Assembly (NCBI GenBank): GCA_963585895.1
Contig: OY757904.1
Coordinates: 8,930,426-8,994,425, forward strand
Direction: 5' to 3'
From: Sepioteuthis lessoniana
Lineage: Eukaryota; Mollusca; Cephalopoda; Myopsida; Loliginidae
Length of the DNA stretch: 64,000 nucleotides
Positions 1 through 11,815 of this stretch are shown piece by piece (the stretch's first letter is position 1; every line of letters begins with the position of its first letter). Made by a program: the position numbers and the translations under genes. Below the pieces are notes generated by a model that saw only the letters and a list, made by a program, of their open reading frames with translations, was not told where the DNA came from and did no database searches.

Positions 1-736
1 CATCAATAAGTTTCCAGACTTTTTTTTGTACAGGTATTTAAAATTGTCGTAGACTCTTGAAAATTCATTATGTTATTGCTGTACATCTTATGAGGTGACT
101 GACCAATGTTTATGATTTCAGGTTCAAATCAACAGCTACAGCAGCAATTGGAATACACCCTACTAAAGCCTGATTGTCACAGCTGGTGAATTTCAGAAAT
201 GCAATCTGACACTTTAGAAGAATGATATGCTATAAAATTCTGTTTTAAACTTGGAAAAAAGGCCACAGAAATGTATGGAATGCTTCAGACTACTTTTCGA
301 CCATCTTGCATGAATCGAGCATGAGTTTTTGAGAGGCATAAGAGATTCAAGGAAGGCAGAGAGTCTGTAAGGGATGATGAGAGGTGTGGGAGGATTAAGG
401 AAGTCAATACACCAGATTTGATTGGCCAAACGGTTAGGTTTACGGTTAGGGTTACTATGCTGAGGTTTTAAGGGAGTTCAGGAAGAGATTCCGTCAGAAG
501 AGGCCAGCACTCTTCAAATCGGGTCAGTGGCATTTCCAGCAGGACAATGCACCAGTCCATAACTCCATCCTTGTCACAGACTATTTGACCAAGATGTGCA
601 TCAAGACAGTTCCTCAGCCTCCCTATCGCCCAGACGTTGGTCCCTATGACTTTTAGTTATTCCCTAAGCTCAGCGGCTGTCGTTATGACAGAATTGAGGA
701 GATAAAAGAGGCTGTGAACTTATTTAATGATCCTCG
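1..736 (+). mobile_element. mariner-family DNA transposon, internally deleted copy 1
   Basis: Decayed mariner transposase. From about 225 it reads IKFCFKLGKKATEMYGMLQT, then a FKEGRESVRDDERCGR-like block; after an internal junction it resumes with the frame of WHFQQDNAPVHNS (second catalytic Asp) and a degenerate PDLAPCDF region (third Asp). The first catalytic Asp region is gone, replaced at 430-455 by TTAGGG-like sequence. The right end TTAATGATCCTCG is followed by TA, the mariner target dinucleotide. The 3' coding part just before it is also deleted. The left end is cut by the window edge, inside the terminal repeat. Not able to make transposase. Confidence 0.85.
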
Positions 737-738
737 TA

Positions 739-1009
739 CTTCGAGGACGCAGTTGAACACTTTAGCAAGTATGCCAAGGGGACTCCTCACTCAATAGGAA
801 TTTAGTTCGTCACAATATTTTTATTTTTGAAGCAAGCTTAATTTCAATTCCGTTGTTGTTGTTATTGTTGCAAATATATGAGATTTAATTTTGGTTCAAG
901 TCGTGATCTGCCGCTGTAAGGTTATGTTTCTTCAGTTTTAATTCGATGTAGTACTAACAATAAAAGTTTGATGATACATTATGGAAATTACATGATATAC
1001 AAACAGGTA
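739..1009. other. Spacer without recognised feature
   Basis: AT-rich sequence between a mariner end and a SINE. No open frame or repeat family recognised. A short palindrome (TCCTCG-tactt-CGAGGA) straddles the mariner end. Confidence 0.5.
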
Positions 1010-1440
1010 AAAAAAAGTACAGAAGTCCAATTGATTGGGGCTGTAGAATATGCCGACTTTATCTTTGCAAAGGAGTATAAAACCCTCTAACGAGTGTCCT
1101 GGATATGACACTATGGAACCTGATCATGACGCTCTAGTCCTGGAGCTCTGGGGAGTGTGAAGTACCTCTTCATCGCTATTTCACCCAGGTCCACTCGAAC
1201 TTAGAGGGATAGTATGTATTGGGGTCCCATCTCTGGGGATCAAATAGAACTGTTTAACTATTTAACTGTGTGCAAACAAATGACTGATGTTAAATTAAAT
1301 TGTTAGTGTTACATAGGAATACTTTAAACCATTTATCTGTGAGTAAACGAATTAGTAAGATGGAATAGAATTATTATTATGAAATAGCTGTTAGCCGATA
1401 GGTCAGAGACCTAGTTGAATAGAGTTATTAACCAGGAAAA
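1010..1440 (+). repeat. SINE-A copy (body; tail possibly displaced)
   Basis: Contains the body shared by several copies in this window: a head with GGGGCTGTAGAATA, then GAGTGTCCTGGATATGACA, a CTGGAGCTCTGGGGAGTGTG-like segment, CTCTTCATCGCTATT, and a CTAGTCATAGG-type segment rendered as GGGTCCCATCTCTGGGG, followed by GTGCAAACAAATGACTGATG. Related copies are at 10530, 29335, 32640, 38600, 41500 and 50694. The usual tail is missing here, but a matching tail lies at 2740-2995. Confidence 0.7.
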
Positions 1441-2139
1441 ATAAGATTCGACTGAAATGGATTTTAGAAGAATAAAGTCAGTACATTACAACAATGAAAA
1501 CTAACAGAAATGGATTTTAAAAAGAAAAATCGAGGATATCTTTTTCTTTGATAGAACACTCAAAACAATCTTATTTGATGAGAAATAAACTAAAAAACAT
1601 TTTTTGTTTGTTTTTTATTTTTTTGTTTGTTTTTTATTTTTTTTTTTTTTTTGTTTTTTACTGAAAAAAACAGAAAGTAATGCACAGGCGGGAATGTTTT
1701 GGCTACAGAAATGGTAAGAGAATTATTATTTCGATTGTCCACAGTATAAAGTGGAAATCGACAAGCGAGTTCAACTCGGAGGTTTCTGTCAGGCGGGCTG
1801 CCTAAGGACCGGAAGTTCTAAATAACAATTTTTAAAATTCTACAGAGGAAAATTTCGGACTAACTGACGTTTACTGATGTCATATCACTCAAGCAGAAAA
1901 ATTAGAAGTAATCCAAATTAGGGAAGATCGTCCCTTTGGGTTAAAGTGAGTGGAAATCAAACACCACTGGTGGAGGCGAAATCGAAAGAGTCGAGTTAAT
2001 TATTAAAATTCAAATTAGGAAAATTGATATTATCAATAACTTCGCCAACTACCACTTCTCGGACGAGAGAAAGTACATATAGACAAGGGTTTCGTTCCTC
2101 GCTAGAGACCAGCAGAAAGCAGCCACTAGACTTCACGTC
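1441..2139. other. Unassigned sequence between SINE body and a tandem repeat
   Basis: Moderately AT-rich, with T-tracts at about 1600-1660. No coding similarity seen. It may be part of an insertion into the SINE that begins at 1010, because the matching SINE tail reappears at 2740. Confidence 0.35.
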
Positions 2140-2510
2140 GCTCTGGGCTCAAGCCTTGTACCAGACTGCCCAGGGTGGAGAGGCAGAGAAATCCTAAAAT
2201 AATACGACACTTTGAAAGAAGAGAAGGAAGACAGAGAAAACACGTTCTTTTTAGATGGCCTTGCACCAGACCGCCCATGGTATAGAAAAGCGAAGAGAAA
2301 GCCTGAGATAATACTATACTTCGAGTTGAGATGAGCTTGTGCCAAACTCGTGAAAGTAAGTAGGCGTAAAAAGTCTGAGATAATGTCAGACGGCGGCCCA
2401 GAGTAGAGAACCAAAGTGAAGCCGGAGATAATGCGATGCCTTGAGATAACCTTGTACCAGACTCGTAGAGATAAAGAAGAGAAGGGAAATTAAGATATGA
2501 TATTTTGGAG
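2140..2510. repeat. Imperfect tandem repeat of about 80-115 bp
   Basis: A CCTTGTACCAGACT-like motif recurs at about 2154, 2259, 2334 (as CTTGTGCCAAACT) and 2451, each followed by a purine-rich stretch with GAGATAATA-like sequence. Unit length is uneven. Open frames of 93 and 137 codons on the minus strand here are built from the repeat and lack any recognised domain. Confidence 0.6.
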
Positions 2511-2739
2511 ACTAGCGTGAACCGGCTAAAAGACTCCACAATTTTGACCTTTTACCCAACAGTTAATTCGTGAACTATAAATACCAACTTTTAGGAAGGG
2601 TGAGCACATTTACCATTTTTAAAGACACTTTTTTTGACTGCAATCTGATGCCATAACCAGCTAAGTGGAACGTTCAGCGGATTGAAAGCGGAAACATCGC
2701 CATAGTTTGAGGAAAGCGGGTGTACCGCCACATAGCAAA

Positions 2740-2995
2740 ACTTGAAACCATTTAACTGTGTGCAAATAAGAATAAAACTATCAATGTAAGATAGAAAAAC
2801 TTGAAACTGTGCAAACAAATGATTAATGCTTAATAGAATTATTCGTGTTTGATAGCAATATTCGAAATTATTTAACTGTGTTCCAACAAACTATTCGTTT
2901 ACAAATCATGTGTATTTTATGTATATGTGTCAATAGGATTTGGCATTAAATAACATAAAAGGGTTGATATGCCATAAAATCCAACCTACCAACCA
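2740..2995 (+). repeat. SINE-A 3' part and shared SINE tail
   Basis: Carries ACCATTTAACTGTGTGCAAA twice in variant form, then the tail TTGGCATTAAATAAC and GTTGATATGCCATAAAA ending in CCAACC repeats. The same tail ends other SINEs in the window. Confidence 0.7.
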
Positions 2996-5750
2996 AGTAA
3001 AAGTACACTAAATTACAGTTTACACTGTATGCAGAAAGAGACTTCAGAATGACGTTTAAAGTATACAAAATGAATAAGAATATGCTGTCATTGAGGCAGG
3101 CTAGAATGAGACTGATTTATTAAATGTCATTAATACGTCACTAATATTTTAACCCTCAATATACAACAGGGAGCGAGTGAAAATTACCCTTTACGAACAT
3201 TTTACATAAACAACGTCCGACAAAGTCGTAAAAATTTTCTGTTCGCCACAGTTTGTATCAGAGGATACCAATTTTATGTTTCTTTTGGAAATTTTATTTT
3301 AGTTCGTGTTAGGCCATTAAAGAATCTATCTAGACTAGTGATCTCAAACACGCAACCAACAAACTTCTTTCCTTTTGCACACGATAGAACAATTTTCATG
3401 ACTAATATTTTCCTAAAATTTGGTAATTTGTCTCAAAATAAATCTGCATTGTGATGAACACAAACTGAATACATTTAAAATCCGTATTGAAGCTAACTGA
3501 ATTACGTGATTTGTTTTAGGCTAAAGAAAGAATCCCTGATTGAAAAAAAGCCAAAATTTATCCTCAATAGAAATTGGTTGGTACCATTATCAAATGAGGG
3601 TGAGTAGAACTTTATTGAACCTTATTTTAAGTCTGAATGCAATAAAAAATAATTTTAAAGATATTTTTCAGGGAACAAATTTTTCATGATTGCAGAACCA
3701 CAAATCTGAATTGGAATCTACTTTCTCATGTAATGATAAATAATAAGTTTTTTTTTTTTTTGTTGTTGTTGTTGTTTTTTTAACTTCACCGTTTCAATGA
3801 TTTTGTTATTAAAAAATTTAACATTCTTTAATAAAAAAAATAAACAAGAAACAAAAACTTGTGTACATAAGTTAAATCCTTTTAAATCTGTTCTTTATTT
3901 AACGGTATCTGCTATTTCTTTAAATGTGATAAAACTTTGGATTTTGCTTTTGTTTTCTCAACTACCATTTATTTTACTATGTACTGCAATTTAACCATAA
4001 AATAAACTGGAAAAAAGGGAATTGACTAAACGTAAAAATGCTATTCAAGAAAATTTGAAACGGAAAATTTTTCTCCCTACATTTTGTACTAATTCACATT
4101 GGCCAATTTTAACCGTTTACGTATTTCTTTTGATAAAACAAAGAACTAAATAAAAGCCAAGTCGTTGAATTGCAGAATAGTGGTAATCATACCCACACTC
4201 ATCTCCCTTTTGGCCCGCTATGCCTTTCCTCCAGTGAGGTAAGGGCCCTTTTGAGTCTTTGAGTCGGAGACCTCTGGTCTTAATAATATTTACTGTGTAG
4301 ATAGATTTGTATTAGATTTTGAAATTATCTAAGTTTCGTTTTTCTACGTAGAGGAAAATTGATAAAACTTTCAGGTGATTTGAAACATGACATCTCCTTC
4401 AAACTTCCACAAACTAAACCAGCAGTGGAAAACTTTTCCTGTCAAAAGGTCACATTGAAATTTACACTATACTGGCACTCAATTAAATTGATATATTTAC
4501 AAAAATAGAAAGTTTTAACTTTTACTTAATAACTTAGACCGAACTTTATCGATACTACTTAAAAGAAATGAATTTACTCACCTTTTCATGACTTTTTAAA
4601 TTGCTTTTCCTGAGAAAGTACTAGGATATCACGTTCTGAAGTGAAGGTCCCCAATTCCAATTGGTTTTTCGTTCGCATAACCCTGCATCTGATTGTTAAG
4701 AAGGTCGTAAGTGACCTTCAGGCCACAAGTTCTTCCACCCCTTCGTCGTTTTTCGGCATATTACGAAAATGGGTCGGGGAAAGCTGTTTGAAAAGGTATT
4801 TGTCTTTGGCCACATACTTCACTACTACTGCCACAGTTTATTCAGATAGAAATAATCGAAAATTTTATGAATATTATGGTAGTGAAATTTCGCATGAAAC
4901 GCCCCAAAGTTACATAAACGGATTTCGCATACAAATTCCAACAACACCACTGGTCTTCCTTATTATTCTTTCTTCCTTTTCAAATTTATAGCCTCCTCTT
5001 TTTAGTGAATTTACGTTTCCTTTCTTTCTTTTCTTTCATTCTTATTTCTTTAGTTTCCGTTGCCACTGTAGGAGGAAACATCTTTCCTCCAGCAAAGACA
5101 GATTCTGAGTAATGAGTCTTTCCTACGCTTCGCCTTGTTCGTTTTGGTCTGTGTTATTTTGTTAATGTTGTATTTTTTTTCTTCAGTTGGTTTTCTCACC
5201 CTTTTTATATCTTGGCTCTTGAAAATCTCCCAAGAAAATGCCCACACAATTTTTTCTCATTTCTCTCACGAATATCTTTTAGAATGTCTACGAAAAGACG
5301 TGAATAAAAAAAGTGAATGTAAAAGATGCCTTTTTGTCCTTGTGTTCGCATAAAATCATATGTTTATTTCTGTTGATATACAAAATACACCGAGTATAAA
5401 TATTATTTCCCACTCATTCTATATGGTCATTATAAATAAGATATCTATGCAGTCGGACTTAAGTAACTGCAGGACAACTAACCACGGTATAATCTTACCA
5501 CTGTTTAATTACTTTGTAAAATTTTATTGCGCTTTAATTACTTTGTAAAATTCCAAACGTGTAGATTATGGACAATAGAAATATATATTTTTTATATTTG
5601 TCTTCAATGATGGTCGAAATACGAAAATATTTTTTATTATTCAGTTTAAATTTTCCCAAAGCCATGAAAGTCTAAGTCAAGGGAAAATCTTAGGGGAAAA
5701 TCTTATATTAAAAATAGTTCTACTGGCGGAATTAAGAAAAGTCTGAGTCC
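2996..5750. other. AT-rich DNA, no gene recognised
   Basis: About 2.7 kb with poly-T tracts (3750-3780) and scattered short frames. The longest, 116 codons at 4641-4991 on the + strand, has no recognised motif and a poor start context. I see no repeat family except possible SINE debris near the right edge. Confidence 0.5.
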
Positions 5751-5870
5751 AATTTTAGAGATATGGAGAGTTTGAAGGGCTCCTTTTGCTGCCATTACTC
5801 CCAGTTCCACTCTCCTCCGAAGTGACAGTCTCTGTTAGGGTCCTATATAGGAGTCAAATATGTTTAAAAT
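5751..5870 (+). repeat. SINE-A fragment
   Basis: Holds the CTGCCATTACTCCCAGTTCCACTCT-like segment (in 20-base terms, CATTACTCCCAGTTCCACTC) followed by AGGGTCCTATATAGG, matching the 3' half of the SINE-A body. Both ends are missing. Confidence 0.6.
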
Positions 5871-5945
5871 AATTCGTATTTTATTGGATCGTGTACGAAA
5901 AACTCTTAAAAAAACAGCTACACAAAAAATGTAAATATGAACGTA

Positions 5946-6634
5946 CGAAGTGCATACGATAGGTTTCCAGACTTTTTTCGTATGGGCACTTTTATTGATA
6001 ATACACACATGAAACTCTAGGCCCCCTCTTGTTGTACCGTTCCAACAACTTCCGGAAGGTCCCATGGAGGTCCTCTTGTGTGAGCGTGTCAATGACTTTC
6101 GTCACAGCCTTTTTCATCTCCTCAATTGTCTCAAAACGACAGGCTCTGAGCTTAGGGAATAAGTAAAGGTCACAGGAAGCAAGGTCTGGACTAAAGGGAG
6201 GCTGAGGAACTGTCTTGATGCCCATCTTGGTCAAATAGTCAGTGACAAGGATGGAGTTGTTGACTAGTGCATTGTTCTGGTGGAAATGCCACTGACCCGA
6301 TTTGAAGAGCGCTGGCCTCTTCCGACCGAATCTCTTCCTGAACTCCCTTAAAACCTCAACATAGTAACCCTAACCCTAAACCTAACCGTTTGGCCAATCA
6401 AATCTGGTGTATTGACTTCCTTACTCCTCCCACACCTCTCATCATCCCTTACAGACTCTCTGCCTTCCTTGAATCTCTTATGCCACTCAAGAACTCATGC
6501 TCGATTCATGCAAGAGGCTCCAAAAGCAGTCTGAAGCATTCCATACATTCCTGTGGCCTTTTTTCCAAGTTTAAAACAATTTTATTGCATATCGTTCCTC
6601 TAAAGTGTCAGATTGCATTTTTGAAATTCACCAG
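5946..6634 (-). mobile_element. mariner-family DNA transposon, internally deleted copy 2
   Basis: Minus-strand relic. An open stretch at 5992-6234 reads MTKMGIKTVPQPPFSPDLAS, KLRACRFETIEEMKKAVTKV and an EDLHGTFRKLLERYNK end, which is the mariner C-terminal part including the third catalytic Asp (SPDLASCD). Further right is the frame of QDNAPVH and, beyond a TTAGGG-like junction near 6365-6387, the N-terminal block. TA precedes the left end CGAAGTGCATACGATAGG, a diverged terminal repeat. The 5' end breaks into a TA array at 6635. Same deletion junction as the copies at 1-736 and 17306-18023. Confidence 0.88.
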
Positions 6635-6661
6635 CTATATATATATATATATATATATATT
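6635..6661. repeat. (TA)n microsatellite
   Basis: Perfect TA run that truncates the mariner copy to its left. Confidence 0.9.
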
Positions 6662-7865
6662 AGCGACCATTGCCGTTTTTCATAATATCACACGCCCCAC
6701 CGCACATATTCCCTCAAGTGACTCATCAATCCTGCTGCAAATCCACAAAGTCTGAAGCAAATGTGACACAGGAAGGACTCTCTTCGCACTAGATTGATCA
6801 GATCCGTTTGTAAAATTTGATGCTTGTGCATTACCCTATGTCCCCTAAGACCAGAAACCGACTTACAAATTATATTGCTCATCGTGCAAGTCATAATGTC
6901 TATTCCTGGCAAGAAACCTGTAGGATCAGATTGTCTCGCTTGAAATTTTCGTTGATTGATATATCCAGCCTTTGAGTGCAAAATCTGACGACTTGTTTGA
7001 CATCAACATCTATTTACAATCACACCAACATTACATGTGTTTCTCTTTAGAAGTTGACATTGAGGTTTTCATACTCAGTGTATTCTCTCTCAAATCTAGT
7101 AGAGTCATCATCTACATGAATTGTTGATTCAGTCTTCTTCAATGCAAGATTTTCCAAGTTGTCAGGATCGCGACATCACGAGATTGCTTTTTAGCCAATC
7201 TTTATAGCTCTTCCAAGGTTTACGCTGCAGATGTTTGCCAGCCTGCAGCTAACTGTAAAGGAGTTGTTTCGATAGTCTATCATCATACGTTCATTATGAC
7301 CTGCCCACCACATTTGGGCCATTATTATGAGAGACTCAATACTTGTGCATCCTGTCCTTGCAAGGACATCGGTGTCTGGTATTTTAGTATTCCACCTGAT
7401 GTTTAAAATGCGCCTCAGTGATGAAAGTTTTCAAGTATTCTCTTATTCTTATAAACTAATATCCATTTTGTTATGAGTACAAAAGAGCACTCAATACTCA
7501 GGACCTATATACATTCATCTTCGTCTTATGATTAATATTAGTCATATCCGCTTTTCAAACATCCAATCGGCCACAGATACCTTTTAAATGCGTAGATGAA
7601 TTTCAGCATCCAAAGAGCTATCACTAGCCAATGTACTTCCAGAATTAGCAAAAGTTTCAATAACAGCCAAACTAGTACCATGAATGGTTATAATTGGTTT
7701 AATAAACAGCGCACCTGTTACAGGTGTGAACATTCCTTTTTGTCTTTTGTCAAGCTTGTTTTTAAACTAAAAGCAGTACATGAGGTTGCAAATAGATCTA
7801 TAATATGTTGCAAGTAATCCTCAGTAGGAACCAGAAAATCAATATCGTCAGCGAAAATTAACTCT

Positions 7866-8300
7866 CTACTTGGAGTGTGAAAAGTTTTCGACTTGAAGCT
7901 GAACCTTTTCAAATCGAAAACCCTTCCTGTAGTTCTTAATTTTAAAAAACCCATTGACAATGCTGAAATGCGTGTTCAGTATCACTGAAAAGAATATCGA
8001 GAATAGTGTTGAGGCCAAGAAATTTCCCTGTTTAACCACGTTATCTATTGGAGTCTCATCCGTCAACCCACCATTCATAAAAGCCATAGCTTTCATCCCG
8101 CTGTGTAACGACTTGCGTATATTCGCAAATATTAATGGACAAGCTATCATCCAAAGTGTATCCTTATTAACTGGATCAAAAGCTTTTGTAAAATAGACAA
8201 AAACCTGATACAAAAAAACCCGTTGCTCATTACACTTCACCTGCACCAGCCTGGCCGAAAATATCATGTCTGGTGTTCTTTTGTCAGTTCTAAAAAACAA
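7866..8300 (-). pseudogene. LINE reverse transcriptase fragment (palm, motifs A and B)
   Basis: Longest surviving frame of the surrounding LINE, 144 codons. It shows FRTDKRTPDMIFSARLVQVK, then YQVFVYFTKAFDPVNKDTLW (motif A), and DNVVKQGNFLASTLFSIFFS (motif B, with the usual Cys after Gly changed to Asn). The catalytic dyad lies just beyond in another frame (FADD, 7844-7855). Non-functional. Confidence 0.8.
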
Positions 8301-8952
8301 TTCTTGATTCTGGAATGGATACAGGAAAGACGTTCAAAAGCAATCGATTTAGCAAGACTCTGGAAAAAAACTTACTGAGTCTAAAAGAATGATTTCAAGG
8401 TAGTTGTCACAAATCCCTTTTTCTCTATTGCCCTTGTATAAATATACTAAAATAAAATCAACGAAATCATGTTGTAAACGATATCCATTCTAGTACTCTA
8501 TGATAAGATCAAATGCAGCATGCAAAAGTTTTTCTCTTTTCACTTTCAACAATTCAAAAGGAAGCCCATCTAATCCAGGTATTCTCCCAGTGGGAATTGA
8601 TTTCATTGTCAATAAAGTTTTTGCATTAGTTGGCGATCGGTTCATTTCAAATTTTGCCTCGCACTGAGGAAGTCTCCTGAACATCAGCAATAATTATTAA
8701 TTGATTATCAAATAAATTAGTGAAGTGGGGGGGTATTGCGATCGCTAGAAGATTTTCTTGTTCTTTGATAATGTGAGTGTTGTCTCTTGACCTTAGAGGA
8801 ACAACGAAAGAAGTTAATGGACTAAACACTTCACGAATGAGGTCATTGAACAATGTAAGATCCTTTATATCGAATACTCTCTGAAGTTCAGAAGAAACCT
8901 TTGACTAACATTTATTTTTCATACTCCTCAGTTCCCGTTATAGCATACGTTT

Positions 8953-9771
8953 TGACTCTATATATACCTTCATGGTGGAAGGTTAGGGTGAGGGCTTATT
9001 CTGCAGTGTACTTACATAAAGCGCACTTTTTCTTTCAAGTAATTGGCTGACCACATGTTATGTATATGCCTTCATGTTAGAAGGTTAGGGTGAGGGCTTA
9101 TTTTGCAGTGTACTTACATAAAGCGCACTTTTTCTTTCAAGTAATTGGCTGACCACATGTTCTATATATGCCTTCATGGTAGAAGGTTAGGGTGAGGGCT
9201 TATTCTGCAGTGTACTTACATAAAGCGCTCTTTTTCTTTCAAGTAATTGGCTGACCACATGTTCTATATATGCCTTCATGGTAGAAGGTTAGGGGGAGGG
9301 CTTATTCTGCAGTGTACTTACATAAAGTGCTCTTTTTCTTTCAAGTAATTGGCTGACCACATGTTCTTTATATGCCTTCATGGTAGAAGGTTAGGGTGAG
9401 GGCTTATTCTGCAGTGTACTTACATAAAGCGCTCTTTTTCTTTCAAGTAATTGGCTGACCACATGTTCTTTATATGCCTTCATGGTAGAAGGTTAGGGGG
9501 AGGGCTTATTCTGCAGTGTACTTACATAAAGCGCTCTTTTTCTTTCAAGTAATTGGCTGACCACATGTTCTTTATATGCCTTCATGGTAGAAGGTTAGGG
9601 GGAGGGCTTTTTCTGCAGTGTACTTACATAAAGCGCTCTTTTTCTTTCAAGTAATATGCTGACCACATGTTCTATATATGCCTTCATGTTAGAAGGTTAG
9701 GGTGAGGGCTTATTCTGCAGTGTACTTACATAAAGCGCTCTTTTTCTTTCAAATAATTGGCTGACCACATC
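8953..9771. repeat. Minisatellite, 8 units of exactly 102 bp
   Basis: The motif CCTTCATG starts at 8967, 9069, 9171, 9273, 9375, 9477, 9579 and 9681, a constant step of 102 bp. Units differ by single-base changes only (for example GGTTAGGGTGAGGG versus GGTTAGGGGGAGGG). The unit is a segment of the enclosing LINE: the rightmost one encodes ERKRALYVSTLQNKPSP on the minus strand, ending at a TAA. Confidence 0.95.
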
Positions 9772-10529
9772 TTCGTAATAGTCAAACCAGTCTTTATGTT
9801 TCCTCACAAGTACATCTACATCAATACAATAAACTTGGTTTCTAAAAGTTTTCCATGAACCACCAACGTCCAAATAATCAAGTCGTTCTGTTAAGTTTGC
9901 ATAAAAATCTTTTTCTAGTTTATTAATATCACAAGGCATTCGAATCTTTTTGTGAACACGGACTTTAAAGCTTTCTCACATCAAACTGTGATTTTTGTCT
10001 CTTTCTTCACTATGCACAACACATAGATTACAAACATCCCTAATATCACGTCTGCGGGTTATGATGAAGTTAACCATAGAGCCGTGTTGTGATCTTCGGA
10101 GAGTTCAACTAATCCTATATTTAAGGTTGAACTCAAAACTAATCTCAAATTATCTTCAGACAATTTCCATTCACTTTACCAATGCCATAATGACCGAGCA
10201 CATTCAATATCTCAAAATCCCTTCCAACGCATGTATTAAAATTATCCAGGATGATCAACTTATCGTCATTTAACGTTGAGAAAATAGCAGCTCGAAAGGC
10301 TTCGTAAAAAGTCATGACAGTCTTCTCATAAGCCGGGATGGTTGGGGCGTAAACATTGAATAAAGTCACATACCATTTCCTATGGGAGTTGGATACGCAG
10401 TTTCATTATGCGATAATCAACACTTAAAGGAAATATTTTGGAAATGTTGTTTTAATGGCAAACCCAACAACACCTCACGCCATTTTACCTTTGGCTTTCC
10501 AACCCAAAAGAGTTTATGACCTGATGATA

Positions 10530-10753
10530 TATCAATCAGCTGATTCTCCTTTAATAGTCGATTGCTCAATCGGCTGCGGGTGTAGAATACACTGAATGCA
10601 CCTCTGCAGAGGGGTAAGACCCCCCCAATGAGTGTCCTGGATATGACATTAAACATTATGATGGTGAGGTCCCAGTAATGCTGGGGCCTTGGGGAATACG
10701 GCGCACCTCTTCATTGCTATTGCTCCCAGGTTCACTCTGGCCCAGCGTGGTAG
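10530..10753 (+). repeat. SINE-A, left part, interrupted by an LTR
   Basis: SINE-A body: TAGAATACACTGAATGCACC, CTCTGCAGAGGGGTAAGAC, GAGTGTCCTGGATATGACAT, CTCTTCATTGCTATTGCTCC and CACTCTGGCCCAGCGTGGTAG. It breaks off exactly where a 681-bp LTR starts and resumes at 11435. Confidence 0.85.
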
Positions 10754-11434
10754 TGTTATATTGTCACATATGTAGATTCACATCTACATACATACATATA
10801 CATATATATGTAGAATAATTCACAGCGACACAACGATAAAGACGCAAGAAGGAAGACACAGGAAGACTTCTTTACAATTATATTTACCTCTCTGTCTTTA
10901 TTGCAAGATTTTAAAAGGGTTGTTCAAAGTTTGCTTGTGAGAGGGTGCTGGAGACCGAAAATAAACTTCATATTTTGACCCCACTGTTATGACTGTCACG
11001 CTGTGTCTTTCTTGTTCTCTTGATGTTGGGGTCTACTCCATCGGGGCTTTCCTATGCCCCCCCCCCTCGGTCGGGTGTGGCTTTCCCTACCACATCTGGT
11101 CTCTAACTCTCTGGAAGTCTGCTGGCAACTGCTTTGGCACCCAACTCAACTCAATTATATAATAATTCAACGCCCACGCGATCGCCCACTGGATCTTTGA
11201 AATCGAATGTTTAATCGTCATCAAGCGGAAATAACTGTCATGCAGTTCAGAGGTTACTCTCTTCCGGTGCATCACTGTAGTGGCACAATGGGACCTTCAC
11301 CTTGTCCCATATCATAAGCCTTAATCCGCCCACGCGATCTCTTTCGATTACTGGCCATTGGAATGTGTCACTTCCTTCCGGTGTATCACCTTGGAATAGC
11401 ATTTTGGGGCTGGGGCGAGGGTCAAAATATAACA
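10754..11434 (-). mobile_element. Solo LTR inserted in a SINE, 4-bp target duplication GTAG
   Basis: Termini TGTTATAT and ATATAACA form an inverted repeat of the TG...CA type. GTAG occurs at 10750-10753 and again at 11435-11438, joining a SINE body that is otherwise continuous with its other copies. On the minus strand there is a TATATAAT-type box (about 11155) followed by AATAAA (about 10900), the order expected in an LTR. A second member of the family is at 46567-47216. No internal region, hence a solo LTR, probably Ty3-like by the short target duplication. Frames on the minus strand inside it are chance. Confidence 0.88.
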
Positions 11435-11815
11435 GTAGCACCTGATAGGGCCCTATCTATGGGTTAAATAGAACGGCATACTTATTCTATACTGAATTGT
11501 TTGATTGAACTAAATTGCTTGAAATGTTTTTCACAATTAAACCGTACTTACATTTAAACAGCGTGCTTATGCTAAACTGAATTATTTGAAATTGAACGGT
11601 TTTTGACATTGAAACTGTACTTACACAAAACTGAATTGTTATATATAACTGCTTGAATAAACTGAATAGTTTGAAATAGAAATGTTTTTGACAAACTGTG
11701 TACTCATGCTAAACTGAATTATTTTAAATAGAACTGATTATTTACATAAAAATGGATTTGGCGTTAAATAAACTTCAAAGGTTGATATGCCATAAAACCA
11801 AACCAAACCAAACTA
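11435..11815 (+). repeat. SINE-A, right part with tail
   Basis: Resumes with GTAGCACCTGATAGGGCCCT, continues with an internally repeated AAACTGAATTATTTGAAAT-like segment (about three copies, 11500-11740), and closes with the shared tail TTGGCGTTAAATAAAC and GTTGATATGCCATAAAACC plus a short CCAAA array. Confidence 0.85.

Larger units (their letters stand above)
6690..10370 (-). mobile_element. Decayed APE-type LINE (jockey/CR1-like group, clade uncertain)
   Basis: Reading the minus strand from 10370 to 6690: an endonuclease piece (VYAPTIPAYEKTVMTFYEAF, then DDKLIILDNFN and GHYGIGKVN), a linker with RKHKDWFDYYEDVVSQLFER, RT start (RIPGLDGLPFELLK at about 8520-8580), RT motif A as YFTKAFDPVNKDTLW (about 8170-8240), motif B as VVKQGNFLASTLFSIFFS, the catalytic box as FADD near 7844-7855, a C-terminal region with IPDTDVLARTGCTSIESL-like sequence, and a C2H2-like FLCHICFRLC...LMSHLRE end at about 6700-6790. 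Many stops and frameshifts; motif B has lost the usual QGC. Dead copy. A 102-bp minisatellite has expanded within it. Confidence 0.85.

Noticed and set aside
2126..2539. 137-codon minus-strand frame as a gene
   Set aside because: It is built from an imperfect tandem repeat, with low-complexity Leu/Ser-rich translation and no domain.
4641..4991. 116-codon + strand frame as a small gene
   Set aside because: No motif, no splice or promoter context, and chance frames of this size are expected in this amount of DNA.
6365..6387. Interstitial telomere
   Set aside because: The TTAGGG-type run is only two to three units and lies at a fixed position in three mariner copies, so it is part of the element.
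8953..9771. CRISPR-like array
   Set aside because: Units are contiguous without unique spacers and the DNA is animal; it is a minisatellite.
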